NCBI GenBank assembly: GCA_035463295.1
Contig: DATHTK010000094.1
Coordinates: 1-64,000, forward strand
From: DATHTK01 sp035463295
Lineage (GTDB): Bacteria; Actinomycetota; Rubrobacteria; Rubrobacterales; Rubrobacteraceae
Reading direction: 5' to 3'
Length of the DNA stretch: 64,000 bases
Below, one piece after another: positions 25,921 through 34,573 of this stretch (the first letter of the stretch is position 1; each line of letters starts with the position of its first letter). Under the pieces are notes generated by a model. It saw nothing but the letters and a program-made list of their open reading frames with translations. It was not told where the DNA came from and searched no databases. The translations under genes were made by a program, and so were the position numbers.

Positions 25921-25926
25921 GATACT
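25921..25926 (+). promoter_or_regulatory. Possible -10 box of radC
   Basis: GATACT lies 6 bases before GTG 25933, the same spacing as in the leaderless-looking wzz, holA and lepA genes. No matching -35 box is seen, so this is weak. Confidence 0.3.
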
Positions 25927-25932
25927 GAGTAC

Positions 25933-26625
25933 GTGGGCACAGAGCGCCGTCGCTACACCATAAAGCAGCTCCCCCCGGAGCTCCGCCCGCGCGAGCGCCT
26001 GCTCGCCGAGGGACCCGAAGCTCTCTCCAGCGCCGAACTGCTCGGCATACTCTTTGGCAGCGGCAGCCGCGAGAAGACCGCCGTCGAGCTAGCTAGCGAG
26101 GTGATCTCCTCGCACGGAGACCTCTTCGGACTCCATAACGTCTCCGTCCACGACCTCCTGGAAATGCACGGCATCGGAGAGGCAAAGGCATGCATAATAC
26201 TGGCGGCGGTAGAGTTCGGCAAGCGGCTCGGGAGGGTTCGCAACCCTGGACGCCCCGTGATATCATCCCCGGCGGACGTTGATGGTCTCTTGAGGGGGCG
26301 AATCGCCAATCTTGACCGGGAGAACTTCGTCGTTGTGCTCCTGAACACCAAGAACGAGGTGACAGGATTTCCGACGGTCTCGGTCGGCACGCTTTCGGCG
26401 TCGCTCGTCCACCCCAGGGAAGTATTCAAACCGGCCATCCGGGCCAGTGCGGCGAGCGTCGTATTGGCGCACAACCACCCGAGCGGCAAGGTAGAGCCGA
26501 GCCGCGAGGACCGGGAGGTCACGCGGAGGCTGGTGCAGGCGTCCGAGATAGTCGGCATAGAAGTGCTCGACCACGTGATACTGGGCGACGGGTACTTTAG
26601 TATGAAAGAACATGGGATGCTCTAG
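25933..26625 (+). CDS. radC: RadC family JAMM-fold protein
   Basis: A protein of 230 residues with an N-terminal helix-hairpin-helix-like part (LLEMHGIGEAKACIILAAVEFG) and a C-terminal MPN/JAMM metal-binding domain containing HNHPSGKVEPSRED, the HxH...D zinc motif. RadC proteins were once linked to DNA repair, but their biochemical role is unsettled. Its first 65 bases are duplicated at 22348, next to maf. In this window it lies 48 bases upstream of mreB, the common radC-mreB order. There is no clear ribosome site before GTG 25933. Confidence 0.9.
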   Translation: MGTERRRYTIKQLPPELRPRERLLAEGPEALSSAELLGILFGSGSREKTAVELASEVISSHGDLFGLHNVSVHDLLEMHGIGEAKACIILAAVEFGKRLGRVRNPGRPVISSPADVDGLLRGRIANLDRENFVVVLLNTKNEVTGFPTVSVGTLSASLVHPREVFKPAIRASAASVVLAHNHPSGKVEPSREDREVTRRLVQASEIVGIEVLDHVILGDGYFSMKEHGML

Positions 26626-26673
26626 CCGCGCCGGGCGCTGCGGGAGCCGGAAACGTGAGCAGATGGGGCTGGA

Positions 26674-27699
26674 ATGTTTGGACTATTCGGGCGGGACGTA
26701 GCGATAGACCTCGGTACGGCGAACACGCTCGTGTTCGTCAAGGGGCAGGGGATCGTGCTCTCCGAGCCCTCGGTCGTCGCCATAGACAGCAAGACCGACA
26801 AGGTCGTCGCCGTAGGGTCGGCGGCGAAGCGGATGCTCGGGCGCACGCCGGGCAACATAGTGGCGCTCAGGCCCCTCAAGGACGGCGTCATAGCCGACTT
26901 CGAGGTTACGGAGAAGATGCTCGCGTACTTTATCCGCAAGGTCCAGCCGCAGCGGCGGCTGTTCAGGTCCCTGATCGGCCCCCGGGTCGTCGTGTGCGTC
27001 CCCTCGGGCGTGACGGGGGTCGAGCTGCGGGCTGTCAAGGAGGCGACGGAGTCGGCGGGGGCGCGTCAGGCGTACACGATCGAGGAGCCGCTCGCGGCGG
27101 CCATCGGGGCCGGGCTCCCGGTCAACGAGGCGCAGGGGTCCATGATCGTGGACGTCGGCGGCGGGACGAGCGAGGTGGCGGTGATCTCTTTAGGCGGGAT
27201 CGTGACCAAGTCCTCCATCCGCATCGCCGGCGACGACATCGACGATGCGATCTCCAACTACATCCAGAAGGAGTACAAGCTCGCCATCGGCACTCAGACC
27301 GCCGAGCAGCTCAAGATCGAGCTGGGTAGCGCTTTCCGGCTGGAGGAGGAGGAGTCGGCGGAGATCCGGGGCCGCGACCTCGTCACCGGGCTCCCGAAGA
27401 CCGTCGTGATAACGAGCGAGGAGATCAGGGAGGCCATCAGCATCCCCGTCGAGGCGATCATCGCAGCCGTGCGCGACACGCTGGACCGGACCCCCCCGGA
27501 GCTCGCCTCTGACATCATGGACCGCGGGATGGTGCTGGCGGGGGGTGGGGCCCTTCTCCGGCACCTCGACGAGCGCCTCAGGCGCGAGACCGGCATCCCG
27601 GTGCACGTCGCCGACGACGCCCTTATGTGCGTCGCCTTTGGCAGTGGTCGCTCTCTCGAGGAGATCGACTACTACCGCAGCGCGCTCTCATCGGCCTAA
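26674..27699 (+). CDS. mreB: Rod-shape-determining actin homologue MreB
   Basis: A bacterial actin of 341 residues that guides lateral wall synthesis beneath the membrane. The N-terminal phosphate-binding loop DLGTANTLVF, the second phosphate loop DVGGGTSEVAVIS, and the adenosine motif MVLAGGGALLRHLDERL are present. FGLFGRDVAIDLG opens the protein directly at ATG 26674, with GGGGCTGG just before. It heads an mreB-mreC-mreD operon with short gaps. Confidence 0.97.
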   Translation: MFGLFGRDVAIDLGTANTLVFVKGQGIVLSEPSVVAIDSKTDKVVAVGSAAKRMLGRTPGNIVALRPLKDGVIADFEVTEKMLAYFIRKVQPQRRLFRSLIGPRVVVCVPSGVTGVELRAVKEATESAGARQAYTIEEPLAAAIGAGLPVNEAQGSMIVDVGGGTSEVAVISLGGIVTKSSIRIAGDDIDDAISNYIQKEYKLAIGTQTAEQLKIELGSAFRLEEEESAEIRGRDLVTGLPKTVVITSEEIREAISIPVEAIIAAVRDTLDRTPPELASDIMDRGMVLAGGGALLRHLDERLRRETGIPVHVADDALMCVAFGSGRSLEEIDYYRSALSSA

Positions 27700-27714
27700 C
27701 GGAGGTCACGGATC

Positions 27715-28611
27715 TTGGGTCGGAGGAAGTCCAGCGCAGCCGGCGGCCTCGCGGCCCTCTTTGTCCTTTGCGTGAGCAGCCTCGTGCTCTTCACGGTCTA
27801 CGTCAAGGAGGGCGACTCGGGGCCGTTGCACACGGTTCAGCTGGGGGCGGCCGAGGTCCTGAGGCCGGTCCGGGGCGTGGTCGCGGCCGCGGCAACACCC
27901 TTCGAGGAGACGCGCAACAGGGTCGAGAGCGCTTTCGACACCCGCGAGGAGGAGAAGCTGCGGCAGAGGGTCCAGGAGACCGAAGAGCTCGCGGCTCAGG
28001 CCTCGCGCTTGGAGCGGGAGAACGCGCGCTTGCGCAAGCTCCTCAATGGAGAGCGCATCGTCTACGAGTACGGACCGCTGGCCCGGGTGGTAGCGCCGGT
28101 AGGCGACCAATTCACCGACCGGGTCATGATCAACGTCGGCACCGAGGACGGGATAGAGCCGCAGCAGCCGGTGGTCGTCGGGGAGAATACCCTCGTCGGG
28201 CGCACGACAGAGGTCTCCAGGAATACGGCCGAGGTCATGCTCCTCACCGACCAGCTCTTCCACGCGGGGGTCAGAATCATACCGCCCGCCGAGTTCGACC
28301 CGGCCTCGGGGCAGGTGAGCCCGGCGGTCACCGCCGAGAACGTCTCCTACGGCGAGGGGCTCGTGGGCAATAATCTCGAAGGTTACTTCGGCGTCGAGTA
28401 CGTGGATCTCTCCGACCGCGCCGAGAAGGGCGACTACGTCGTCACCAGCGGGCGGGCGGGCGGTCGCGAGCTGCTCTTCCCGCCGGGCCTGCTGGTCGGG
28501 AGGGTGGAGTCGGTGAGCTCCCAGGACATAGAGCAGTTCAAGAAGATCGTCGTGGAGCCGGCGGCGAACCCGGACGACCTCGAAGAGGTGCGGGTGATCG
28601 TCGATTGGTAG
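27715..28611 (+). CDS. mreC: Rod-shape-determining protein MreC
   Basis: A protein of 298 residues with one N-terminal membrane helix (about 10-30), a periplasm-facing coiled coil (about 78-110: RQRVQETEELAAQASRLEREN is the core) and the two beta-barrel domains of MreC (LARVVAPVGDQFTDRVMINVG, QQPVVVGENTLVGRTTEV). It links MreB inside to wall synthases outside. TTG 27715 follows an AACGGAGG site by about 8 bases. It lies 15 bases after mreB. Confidence 0.93.
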   Translation: MGRRKSSAAGGLAALFVLCVSSLVLFTVYVKEGDSGPLHTVQLGAAEVLRPVRGVVAAAATPFEETRNRVESAFDTREEEKLRQRVQETEELAAQASRLERENARLRKLLNGERIVYEYGPLARVVAPVGDQFTDRVMINVGTEDGIEPQQPVVVGENTLVGRTTEVSRNTAEVMLLTDQLFHAGVRIIPPAEFDPASGQVSPAVTAENVSYGEGLVGNNLEGYFGVEYVDLSDRAEKGDYVVTSGRAGGRELLFPPGLLVGRVESVSSQDIEQFKKIVVEPAANPDDLEEVRVIVDW

Positions 28612-28644
28612 CGCGTCGCCTGCGCGAGCCCGGAGGCTAGCCCG

Positions 28645-29163
28645 GTGGAGCAAACGTCCGTGGTGCGCGCCGCCCTCATCGTCGCTGCCGCAGCGCTCGT
28701 CGACGCGGTGCTGGTCCCGTACCTGACGTTCGGTTGGATCTCACCGAACCTCACCCTCTTGGCGATCGTCTTCGCCGTCGCCCCGCTGCGGGACTTGCAG
28801 GCGGTGCTGATCGGGTTTTTCGGGGGGATACTCCTCGACGCGCTGGGCGGCGGGCTCTTCGGCGCCGGCGCCCTGGGGGGGCTCGTCGCGGGCACGCTCG
28901 CAATCCGCCTCGCTTCTTCCGTGCGGCACAAGGGGACCGAGAAATTCGTGCTGGCTCAGGTCGTTGCGCTCTCGGTCGCGGCTTACGACCTGATCCAGCT
29001 CGCCGCGGTCCGGCTGGCCGGCCTCGCCGGGCCCCCCCTCGGCCAGTACATCATCGCGGGCGCCCTCCCCGACGCGCTGCTGAACGCCCTGCTGGCCTAC
29101 GCCGTGGGCGCACCTCTGCTCCGCATTACACGCCCCAAACCTCGAGCGTGGGACGGGGCGTGA
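28645..29163 (+). CDS. mreD: Rod-shape-determining protein MreD
   Basis: A membrane protein of 172 residues with five to six hydrophobic helices, the usual size and plan of MreD. The stretch FGWISPNLTLLAIVFAVAP and GFFGGILLDALGGGLFGAG is typical. It completes mreBCD. PBP2 and RodA genes, often found next, do not follow: the next gene is rplU, 110 bases downstream. Confidence 0.85.
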   Translation: MEQTSVVRAALIVAAAALVDAVLVPYLTFGWISPNLTLLAIVFAVAPLRDLQAVLIGFFGGILLDALGGGLFGAGALGGLVAGTLAIRLASSVRHKGTEKFVLAQVVALSVAAYDLIQLAAVRLAGLAGPPLGQYIIAGALPDALLNALLAYAVGAPLLRITRPKPRAWDGA

Positions 29164-29202
29164 GGGACCTTGGGAGCGCTGGTCGATCCCGGGCCGGGCG
29201 GT

Positions 29203-29208
29203 TATACT
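29203..29208 (+). promoter_or_regulatory. -10 box upstream of rplU
   Basis: TATACT lies in the mreD-rplU gap, 64 bases before the rplU ATG. The -35 position 17 bases upstream reads TGGTCG, a poor match. It would give a leader of about 57 bases, long enough for regulation by ribosomal protein binding. Confidence 0.4.
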
Positions 29209-29272
29209 GTTGCTCTGTAGAGCACGATCTGTACGCTCGTCGAGGTTTGCGAAGTATCGGGAGTCTGATTTT

Positions 29273-29572
29273 ATGTTTGCGGTCGTAAGTAGTGGTGGAA
29301 AACAGTATCGCGTCACGGAGGGCCAAGAGATCGTCGTCGACCGCCTGAAGGGCGAGGTAGGCGCTGCGGTCGAGCTGCCCGCCGCGTTCGTCGCCGATGG
29401 AGAGGGTTTCGACCTCGGTGGGCGAACCGCTCGCGCGGAGATCCTCGAGCACCTGCGGGGCGAGAAGATCCACATCTACAAGTACAAGGCGAAGAAAGAC
29501 TACAGGAAGAAGACCGGGCATCGGCAGGAGCTGACCCGGATAAGGGTTCTGGAGGTATCTGATGGCTCATAA
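29273..29572 (+). CDS. rplU: 50S ribosomal protein L21
   Basis: A protein of 99 residues beginning MFAVVSSGGKQYRVTEGQ, the family N-terminus, and containing the L21 signature YKYKAKKDYRKKTGHRQ near the end. It binds 23S rRNA. ATG 29273 is chosen over upstream codons because it starts exactly at the family N-terminus. The end overlaps rpmA by 11 bases, the conserved rplU-rpmA pair. Confidence 0.97.
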   Translation: MFAVVSSGGKQYRVTEGQEIVVDRLKGEVGAAVELPAAFVADGEGFDLGGRTARAEILEHLRGEKIHIYKYKAKKDYRKKTGHRQELTRIRVLEVSDGS

Positions 29573-29837
29573 GAAAGGTGGCGGCTCGTCGCGCAACGGC
29601 CGCGACTCGGAGGGGAAACGGCTCGGCGTCAAGGCCTACGGCGGCGAGCGGGTGACCGCCGGCAGCATCATCGTGCGCCAGCGCGGCTCGAAGGTCCACC
29701 CTGGGCGTAACGTCGGGAAGGGCTCCGACGACACCCTCTACGCCAAGATCGGCGGCGTCGTGAGCTTCAACCGCTCGCGCGGCAAGAGCGTCGTGAGCGT
29801 GCTCGACGCCTCTCTGCTCGAGGAGGCCACGGCCTGA
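29562..29837 (+). CDS. rpmA: 50S ribosomal protein L27
   Basis: A protein of 91 residues starting MAHKKGGGSSRNGRDSEGKR, with the conserved GSIIVRQRG and VGKGSDDTLYA segments. The N-terminal arm reaches the peptidyl transferase centre. There is no cleavable N-terminal extension as in Firmicutes. A TGGAGG site lies inside the end of rplU, and the two genes overlap. Confidence 0.98.
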   Translation: MAHKKGGGSSRNGRDSEGKRLGVKAYGGERVTAGSIIVRQRGSKVHPGRNVGKGSDDTLYAKIGGVVSFNRSRGKSVVSVLDASLLEEATA

Positions 29838-29868
29838 GAGCTGGACGTCCCGGGGGGCTCTAGCCCCG

Positions 29869-31110
29869 TTGCAGTTCGTAGATGAAGCCCGTTTCGTCGT
29901 TCGCGCCGGGCGCGGCGGCGACGGCAGCGTCTCATTCAACCGCGAGAAGTACAGGCCGCGCGGCGGCCCCGACGGCGGGCGCGGTGGCGACGGCGGTTCC
30001 GTGACCCTGCGCGCCACCGAGGACCTCTCCACCCTGGAGCCCTACGCCCGCCGCAAGCTGGCGAAGGCCGGCCGCGGAGGGCACGGGTCCGGCAACAACC
30101 GCGCCGGGGAGCGCGGGGAGGACGTCGTCCTCGACGTCCCGGTGGGCTCCCAGGTCTACGATGAGTACGGCCTGCTCGCCGACCTCTCGGAGCCGGGGGA
30201 GACAGTCGTCGTCGCCCGCGGCGGCGAAGGGGGGCGGGGCAACGCCTCCTTCGCCACCTCGACCCGGCAGGCCCCCGCCTTCCGGGAGCGGGGCCTGCCG
30301 GGGGAGGAGAAGGAGATCCGGCTCGAGCTCAGGGTGCTCTCCGATGTGGGGCTAGTCGGTCTACCGAACGCCGGCAAGTCCTCGCTGCTCCGCTCTTTGA
30401 GCGCCGCCCGACCGCGGGTCGGGGACTACCCGTTCACCACGCTCGCCCCGCAGCTCGGGGTCGTCGACGAGAAGGAGTACCGCGCCCCCTTCGTGGTCGC
30501 GGACATCCCTGGCCTCATCTCCGGAGCCAGTGCGGGCCGAGGTCTCGGCAACCGTTTCCTGAGGCACGTCGCACGGGCTCGCCTGCTCGCCCTCGTTCTG
30601 GATGCGAGCGAGGACCCTGAAGGCGCGGAGGGCATCCTGCGGGCCGAGCTCCACGCCGCCGGGCTCTCGAGGAAGCCGATGATAGTCGTGCTCAACAAGG
30701 CAGACCTCCTCGACGAGGAGCTCCGAGCCTACCTGCGCGAGGCGTTCGCAGGGGCGATCCAGGTCTCCGCCAGGTCAGGCGAGGGCGTACCCGAGCTGCG
30801 CGACCTCTTCGAAGAGAGGCTGCGCGCTCTCGGTGAGAAGGGGGCCGACGACGGCGCGAGGGCTCGGGCGCACCGCGTCTTCCGGCCCGGATGGAAGGGG
30901 CTGCGGGTGGAGCGGGCGAACGGCGCCTACGTCGTCTCGGGGGAGGACGTCGAGCGGCTCGCTCTGCGCACCGACTGGGAGAACGAGGAGGGCGTAGAGC
31001 GTTTCCAGCGCGAACTCGAGGAAAAGGGCGTGCTCAAGGCGCTCCGGCGCGCCGGAGCGGGGCCGGGCGACGAGGTCAGGATCGGCGAGACGGCGTTCGA
31101 TTTCCGATGA
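29869..31110 (+). CDS. obg: Obg-family GTPase
   Basis: A GTPase of 413 residues acting in 50S assembly and stress control. The glycine-rich Obg domain (about 1-158) includes GRGGDGSVSFNREKY and KAGRGGHGSGNN. The G domain shows GLPNAGKSSLL, DIPGLISGAS and NKADLL. A C-terminal OCT domain (about 335-413) ends the protein. TTG 29869 is the start, as expected from the family N-terminus (FVDEARFVVRAG). The stop overlaps the nadD ATG. Confidence 0.95.
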   Translation: MQFVDEARFVVRAGRGGDGSVSFNREKYRPRGGPDGGRGGDGGSVTLRATEDLSTLEPYARRKLAKAGRGGHGSGNNRAGERGEDVVLDVPVGSQVYDEYGLLADLSEPGETVVVARGGEGGRGNASFATSTRQAPAFRERGLPGEEKEIRLELRVLSDVGLVGLPNAGKSSLLRSLSAARPRVGDYPFTTLAPQLGVVDEKEYRAPFVVADIPGLISGASAGRGLGNRFLRHVARARLLALVLDASEDPEGAEGILRAELHAAGLSRKPMIVVLNKADLLDEELRAYLREAFAGAIQVSARSGEGVPELRDLFEERLRALGEKGADDGARARAHRVFRPGWKGLRVERANGAYVVSGEDVERLALRTDWENEEGVERFQRELEEKGVLKALRRAGAGPGDEVRIGETAFDFR

Positions 31111-31751
31111 GGGCGGGCATCTTCGGCGGCACCTTCGACCCCGTTCACCTGGGGCATATGATCATCGCCGAGCAGGTCATGGACGAACTCAAGCTCTCCC
31201 GCGTCATCTTCGTGCCGGGCGGCATCCCGCCGCACAAGGAGGCCTCGAGCGTTAGGGCGAACGCCGAGGACCGCTACGATATGGTGGAGGCCGCGGTGAC
31301 CGGCAACGACCGCTTCTCCGTGGACCGGGTCGAGGTAGACGCCGGACGTCCCATGCACAGCGTGGATACCGTCCGTATCCTTGCGGAGCGCTCCCCGCAG
31401 ACCGACTGGTACTTCATAACCGGGGCGGATGAGGTCTCGAACCTGCTCGCGTGGAAGGAGCCGGACCGCCTTCTCGACCAGGTCGGCATGGTCGCCGCAA
31501 CGCGGCCCGGCTACGACCTCAGCAGGCTCGGCCACCTAGAGGCGGGCCTCAGGAACTTCGACCGGATCTTCCCGGTCGAGTGCACGCGGGTGGATATATC
31601 CGCGACCGGCATCCGGCGCCGGATGTTGCAGGGAAAGAGCATCAGGTACCTCGTACCCGAAGGGGTCTACGAGATCATCGAGCAGAGGGGGTTGTACAGT
31701 GCAGACGAGAGACGACCGGAAGGAGGACGCTTGAGGGAGGAGACCTCGTGA
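31107..31751 (+). CDS. nadD: Nicotinate-nucleotide adenylyltransferase
   Basis: A protein of 214 residues that makes deamido-NAD from nicotinate mononucleotide and ATP. It starts RAGIFGGTFDPVHLGHM with the HxGH nucleotidyl-transfer motif, and has FVPGGIPPHKE and the ISATGIRRRM motif (ISxTxxR) near the end. ATG 31107 overlaps the obg stop, and the nadD stop overlaps the rsfS start (GTGA). The last 20 residues are charged and extend a little beyond the usual end. Confidence 0.95.
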   Translation: MRAGIFGGTFDPVHLGHMIIAEQVMDELKLSRVIFVPGGIPPHKEASSVRANAEDRYDMVEAAVTGNDRFSVDRVEVDAGRPMHSVDTVRILAERSPQTDWYFITGADEVSNLLAWKEPDRLLDQVGMVAATRPGYDLSRLGHLEAGLRNFDRIFPVECTRVDISATGIRRRMLQGKSIRYLVPEGVYEIIEQRGLYSADERRPEGGRLREETS

Positions 31752-32140
31752 ACCGTGAGGAGCCCGCCACTCGCCCGGAGAGCCTCGGTACCGAGGCGTT
31801 GACCCGCGAGATGGCCGTCACTGCGGCCCGGGCGGCGAGCGAGATGTTCGCCAGAGACGTGACCATTATAGACCTCAGGGAGCTCGTCTCCTACACGGAC
31901 TACTTCGTGGTCGCCAGCGCCGAGACCGAGCGCCAGACAAAGCGTATCGCCGAGGACGTGATAGAGAAGATGATCGAGACCGGCCACCGCCCGCGCACCA
32001 AGCGTGTCGACGAGGGGACGGCCTGGATCAGCCTCGACTTCATGGACGTCGTCGTCCACGTCTTTACCGACGAGGCCCGCGACTTCTACCGCCTGGAGTC
32101 CCTCTGGCGCAGCGCCCCCCAGGAACACTGGGAGGGATAG
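31748..32140 (+). CDS. rsfS: Ribosomal silencing factor RsfS
   Basis: A protein of 130 residues that binds L14 and blocks subunit joining in poor growth. Family marks are DVTIIDLRELVSYTDYFVVASAE (here split by memory of the family), WISLDFMDVVVHVF and FYRLESLW. GTG 31748 overlaps the nadD stop, the common nadD-rsfS pairing, so translation is likely coupled. Confidence 0.93.
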   Translation: MNREEPATRPESLGTEALTREMAVTAARAASEMFARDVTIIDLRELVSYTDYFVVASAETERQTKRIAEDVIEKMIETGHRPRTKRVDEGTAWISLDFMDVVVHVFTDEARDFYRLESLWRSAPQEHWEG

Positions 32141-32171
32141 CCGCCCAACCGCCGGAGACTCCACGCTCGCG

Positions 32172-32200
32172 TTGACACCCCCGGGCGGGGCACATATACT
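32172..32200 (+). promoter_or_regulatory. Near-consensus promoter of tRNA-Ala
   Basis: TTGACA (32172-32177), a 17-base spacer and TATACT (32195-32200) form the best SigA-type promoter seen in the window. The tRNA begins 15 bases after the -10 box. Confidence 0.8.
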
Positions 32201-32215
32201 CAGACGGTCCTTATC

Positions 32216-32288
32216 GGGGCCGTAGCTCAGCTGGGAGAGCGCCACGCTGGCAGCGTGGAGGTCACGGGTTCGATCCCCGTCGGCTCCA
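32216..32288 (+). tRNA. tRNA-Ala (anticodon GGC)
   Basis: The acceptor stem GGGGCCG pairs with CGGCTCC with one G-T pair. The loop CTGGCAG between CCACG and CGTGG gives anticodon GGC. The T-arm is ACGGG-TTCGATC-CCCGT. The discriminator is A and no CCA is encoded. Confidence 0.97.
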
Positions 32289-32366
32289 CTCAGTACGGCA
32301 GGCCATCTCCTCGCCCCCTTATCGCGGCTAAAGCCGCTTCTCATCCCTTCCGATAACGCCCCTACG

Positions 32367-32783
32367 GTGAAGAGAGACGCTTTCGAGACGGCGACCCGCC
32401 GTGCCCCGTACGCTTCCCAGGGGCCCCTCCCGGGAGCGCTATCGCGCAACCGGCCGCAGATAGTAGTCGCAATGCTAGTCGTCGCCGTGCTCCTCGGTGG
32501 CGCCTTCTACGCCGCGCGCCTCTCCGAGGGTGCCCCGAGAGTCGTCTACAGCGCCTCGCTCGAGGAGGCCGAGACGGACTCCCAGGACTCGCTGCAGGTG
32601 AACATAAACACCGCAGACGCCGAAGAGCTCGACGAGCTGCCGCAGGTCGGCCCCGCGACCGCCGAGGCAATCGTCGAGCACCGCAGCGCGAAGGGCCTCT
32701 TTCGCTCCGTCGAAGAGCTCGAAGAGGTCTCCGGCATCGGGCCGTCCACCATCGAGGAGATAAAGCCGTTTGCCACCGTATGA
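32367..32783 (+). CDS. comEA: ComEA-like DNA-binding protein
   Basis: A protein of 138 residues with one membrane helix (about 32-50) and two helix-hairpin-helix motifs near the end (VNINTADAEELDELPQVGP and LFRSVEELEEVSGIGPSTI). Such proteins hold incoming double-stranded DNA at the cell surface during transformation. The SLBB domain present in longer ComEA proteins is absent. Its stop overlaps comEC. GTG 32367 is the start. Confidence 0.88.
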   Translation: MKRDAFETATRRAPYASQGPLPGALSRNRPQIVVAMLVVAVLLGGAFYAARLSEGAPRVVYSASLEEAETDSQDSLQVNINTADAEELDELPQVGPATAEAIVEHRSAKGLFRSVEELEEVSGIGPSTIEEIKPFATV

Positions 32784-34368
32784 GCCGGAACTGCTCGAAC
32801 AGTTGAGTTTAAACCTGAACCGTCCTGTGAGGTTGGATCTCTGGGCCGCGGCGCTCGCGGTTGGTATCGTCGCTGGCACGGTGGTTCCGCTGCTCGCCCC
32901 GACGCTGGTTGTCGCGAGCGCTATCGTATCGGCAGGTGCTCTGGTGTGGCGGGACCTGGCCCCGGCGGAGTGGCGGCTCATGGCGGTGCTCGCGCCGCTC
33001 TTCGTAATCGGAGGCGTGGGGATAGCCGGGATCTCCGCGTCCGCTCCCGATCCGCTGGCCGAGCTAGCGGCCCTCGAGCCGGGGGAGGTGGTACTCGTCG
33101 GGACGGTCGCCTCGCCTCCGGTGCACAGCGGCTACGGTTATCGCGCCGACGTCCGGGTCGAGCGTCTCTGGTACAAGAGAAAAGAGGCGTTGCGCGGTGG
33201 GGGTGTGGAGGTCTTCGCGTTCGACCTCTCGGGGCTGGGGGTCGGCGACCGGGTACGGGTGGACGGTGAGATCTCACTCCCCGAACCCGGCGAGGACGGC
33301 TTCGACTACGCGCGCTATCTTGCGACCAAGCGCATCTCGGCCGTAGTGGAGGCGACGGGTGTGTGGCCGGTGGGGCAGGGAGGGGGTTGGATCGGCCGGG
33401 TGCACCGGCGCACGGACGCGGCGCTCGCGTACGGTTTGAGGCCGCGTGAGGCCGCTATCGTGCGTGGGATGGTGCTCGGTGATCGCTCTGTCATACCGGA
33501 GGATCTGGAGGTCGCCTTCCAGCGTAGCGGCGTTACGCACGTGCTTGCGATCTCCGGTCAGCACGTCGCCGTGCTCGCCGCCCTGATCTACTTCGCTCTG
33601 CGGGGGATCGCCGTCCCACTCGCGGTCCGTACCTCGGCAACGCTAGCCCTGATCTGGCTCTACATCCTCGTGGCCGGCGCCCCGCCCTCGGCGATACGGG
33701 CGGGCGTCGTCGCCACCTTCGTGCTCGGCGCCCGGGTCCTCGGCCGCCAGGTCTCGTCCCTGCACTTCATGACGACGATGCTCGCCACCGTCCTCGCCTA
33801 CAACCCCCAGCTCGTCTACAGCACCGGCTTCCAGCTATCGGTCGCCGCCGTCTTCGGCATCCTCCTGCTGCGTAAGCCCTTGAAGGCGTTCATCGAGAGG
33901 ACGCTGATGGTGTTCCTTCGCAGCCCGCCCGAGAACGTATCCAACCTCCTCGCGGTCTCGCTTTCGGCCCAGATCGCCACTGCCCCGATTATCGCTGCGG
34001 CCTTCGGAGAGGTCTCCGTCGTCGGCGCTCTCACCAACCTGCTCGCCGTACCGCTCTCCGGCCCGATCCTCACCCTCGGGCTACTCGCCTCCGTGGTCGG
34101 CAACGTCGCTCCGGTCCTCGCCTACCCGCTCAACGCCTCAAACGGCTTTCTCGTCACACTTCTGGTGTGGGTTTCGCAGGTCGCCTCCGCGATGCCCTTA
34201 GCGGTGGTCCCGACCCCGGCCGTTACGCTGACCCTGATCGGGCTTTTCTACGCCGGTTGTCTCCCCGCCGCCGTCGCCGGCCGCGCGGAGCGCTGGTCGC
34301 TGTGGGGCGGGTTCCTCGTGCTGGGCGTCGCGCTGTGGCTGACCCTCGTAGGGCTCGGGAGCGGCTAG
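32770..34368 (+). CDS. comEC: ComEC/Rec2 channel protein lacking the C-terminal domain
   Basis: A protein of 532 residues with about ten membrane helices and the Competence domain core (LAISGQHVAVLAALIYF, GAPPSAIRAGVVATFVL, NPQLVYSTGFQLSVAAVFG). An N-terminal OB-like domain (DUF4131 type) precedes it. ComEC forms the channel for single-stranded DNA uptake. The metallo-beta-lactamase-like domain that usually follows (about 250 residues) is absent: the frame stops at LVGLGSG just after the last helix. TTG 32770 overlaps comEA. Truncation beside a foreign-looking island is notable. Confidence 0.88.
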   Translation: MPPYEPELLEQLSLNLNRPVRLDLWAAALAVGIVAGTVVPLLAPTLVVASAIVSAGALVWRDLAPAEWRLMAVLAPLFVIGGVGIAGISASAPDPLAELAALEPGEVVLVGTVASPPVHSGYGYRADVRVERLWYKRKEALRGGGVEVFAFDLSGLGVGDRVRVDGEISLPEPGEDGFDYARYLATKRISAVVEATGVWPVGQGGGWIGRVHRRTDAALAYGLRPREAAIVRGMVLGDRSVIPEDLEVAFQRSGVTHVLAISGQHVAVLAALIYFALRGIAVPLAVRTSATLALIWLYILVAGAPPSAIRAGVVATFVLGARVLGRQVSSLHFMTTMLATVLAYNPQLVYSTGFQLSVAAVFGILLLRKPLKAFIERTLMVFLRSPPENVSNLLAVSLSAQIATAPIIAAAFGEVSVVGALTNLLAVPLSGPILTLGLLASVVGNVAPVLAYPLNASNGFLVTLLVWVSQVASAMPLAVVPTPAVTLTLIGLFYAGCLPAAVAGRAERWSLWGGFLVLGVALWLTLVGLGSG

Positions 34369-34470
34369 GACTCGGAACCCTCGAGGTTGTTGTGACCTGC
34401 TCGGAAGATTCCCTGCCACCGTTGATTACGGGAGACCGACGGTGACGTGAGTCTCTAGAATGGGGTAGTC

Positions 34471-34490
34471 CGGTACCGATTAGTGTACCG
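34471..34490. repeat. Short inverted repeat after the hydrolase gene
   Basis: Arms CGGTAC (34471-34476) and GTACCG (34485-34490) enclose 8 bases. It lies about 85 bases past the stop of the minus-strand hydrolase gene and could be a weak terminator. No T-run is present. Confidence 0.3.
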
Positions 34491-34573
34491 TGCATGACAA
34501 GATCCAAACAGGATGTCTCCAGGCTCGTGCCGCAACCGGTGCCTGAAACAATAGGGTGTGAAACGGGATCCAT

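Noticed and set aside
34369..34445. Possible start of a metallo-beta-lactamase domain after comEC in another frame
   Set aside because: GTLEVVV is suggestive, but the DVGQGD motif does not follow, so a frameshifted remnant cannot be supported.
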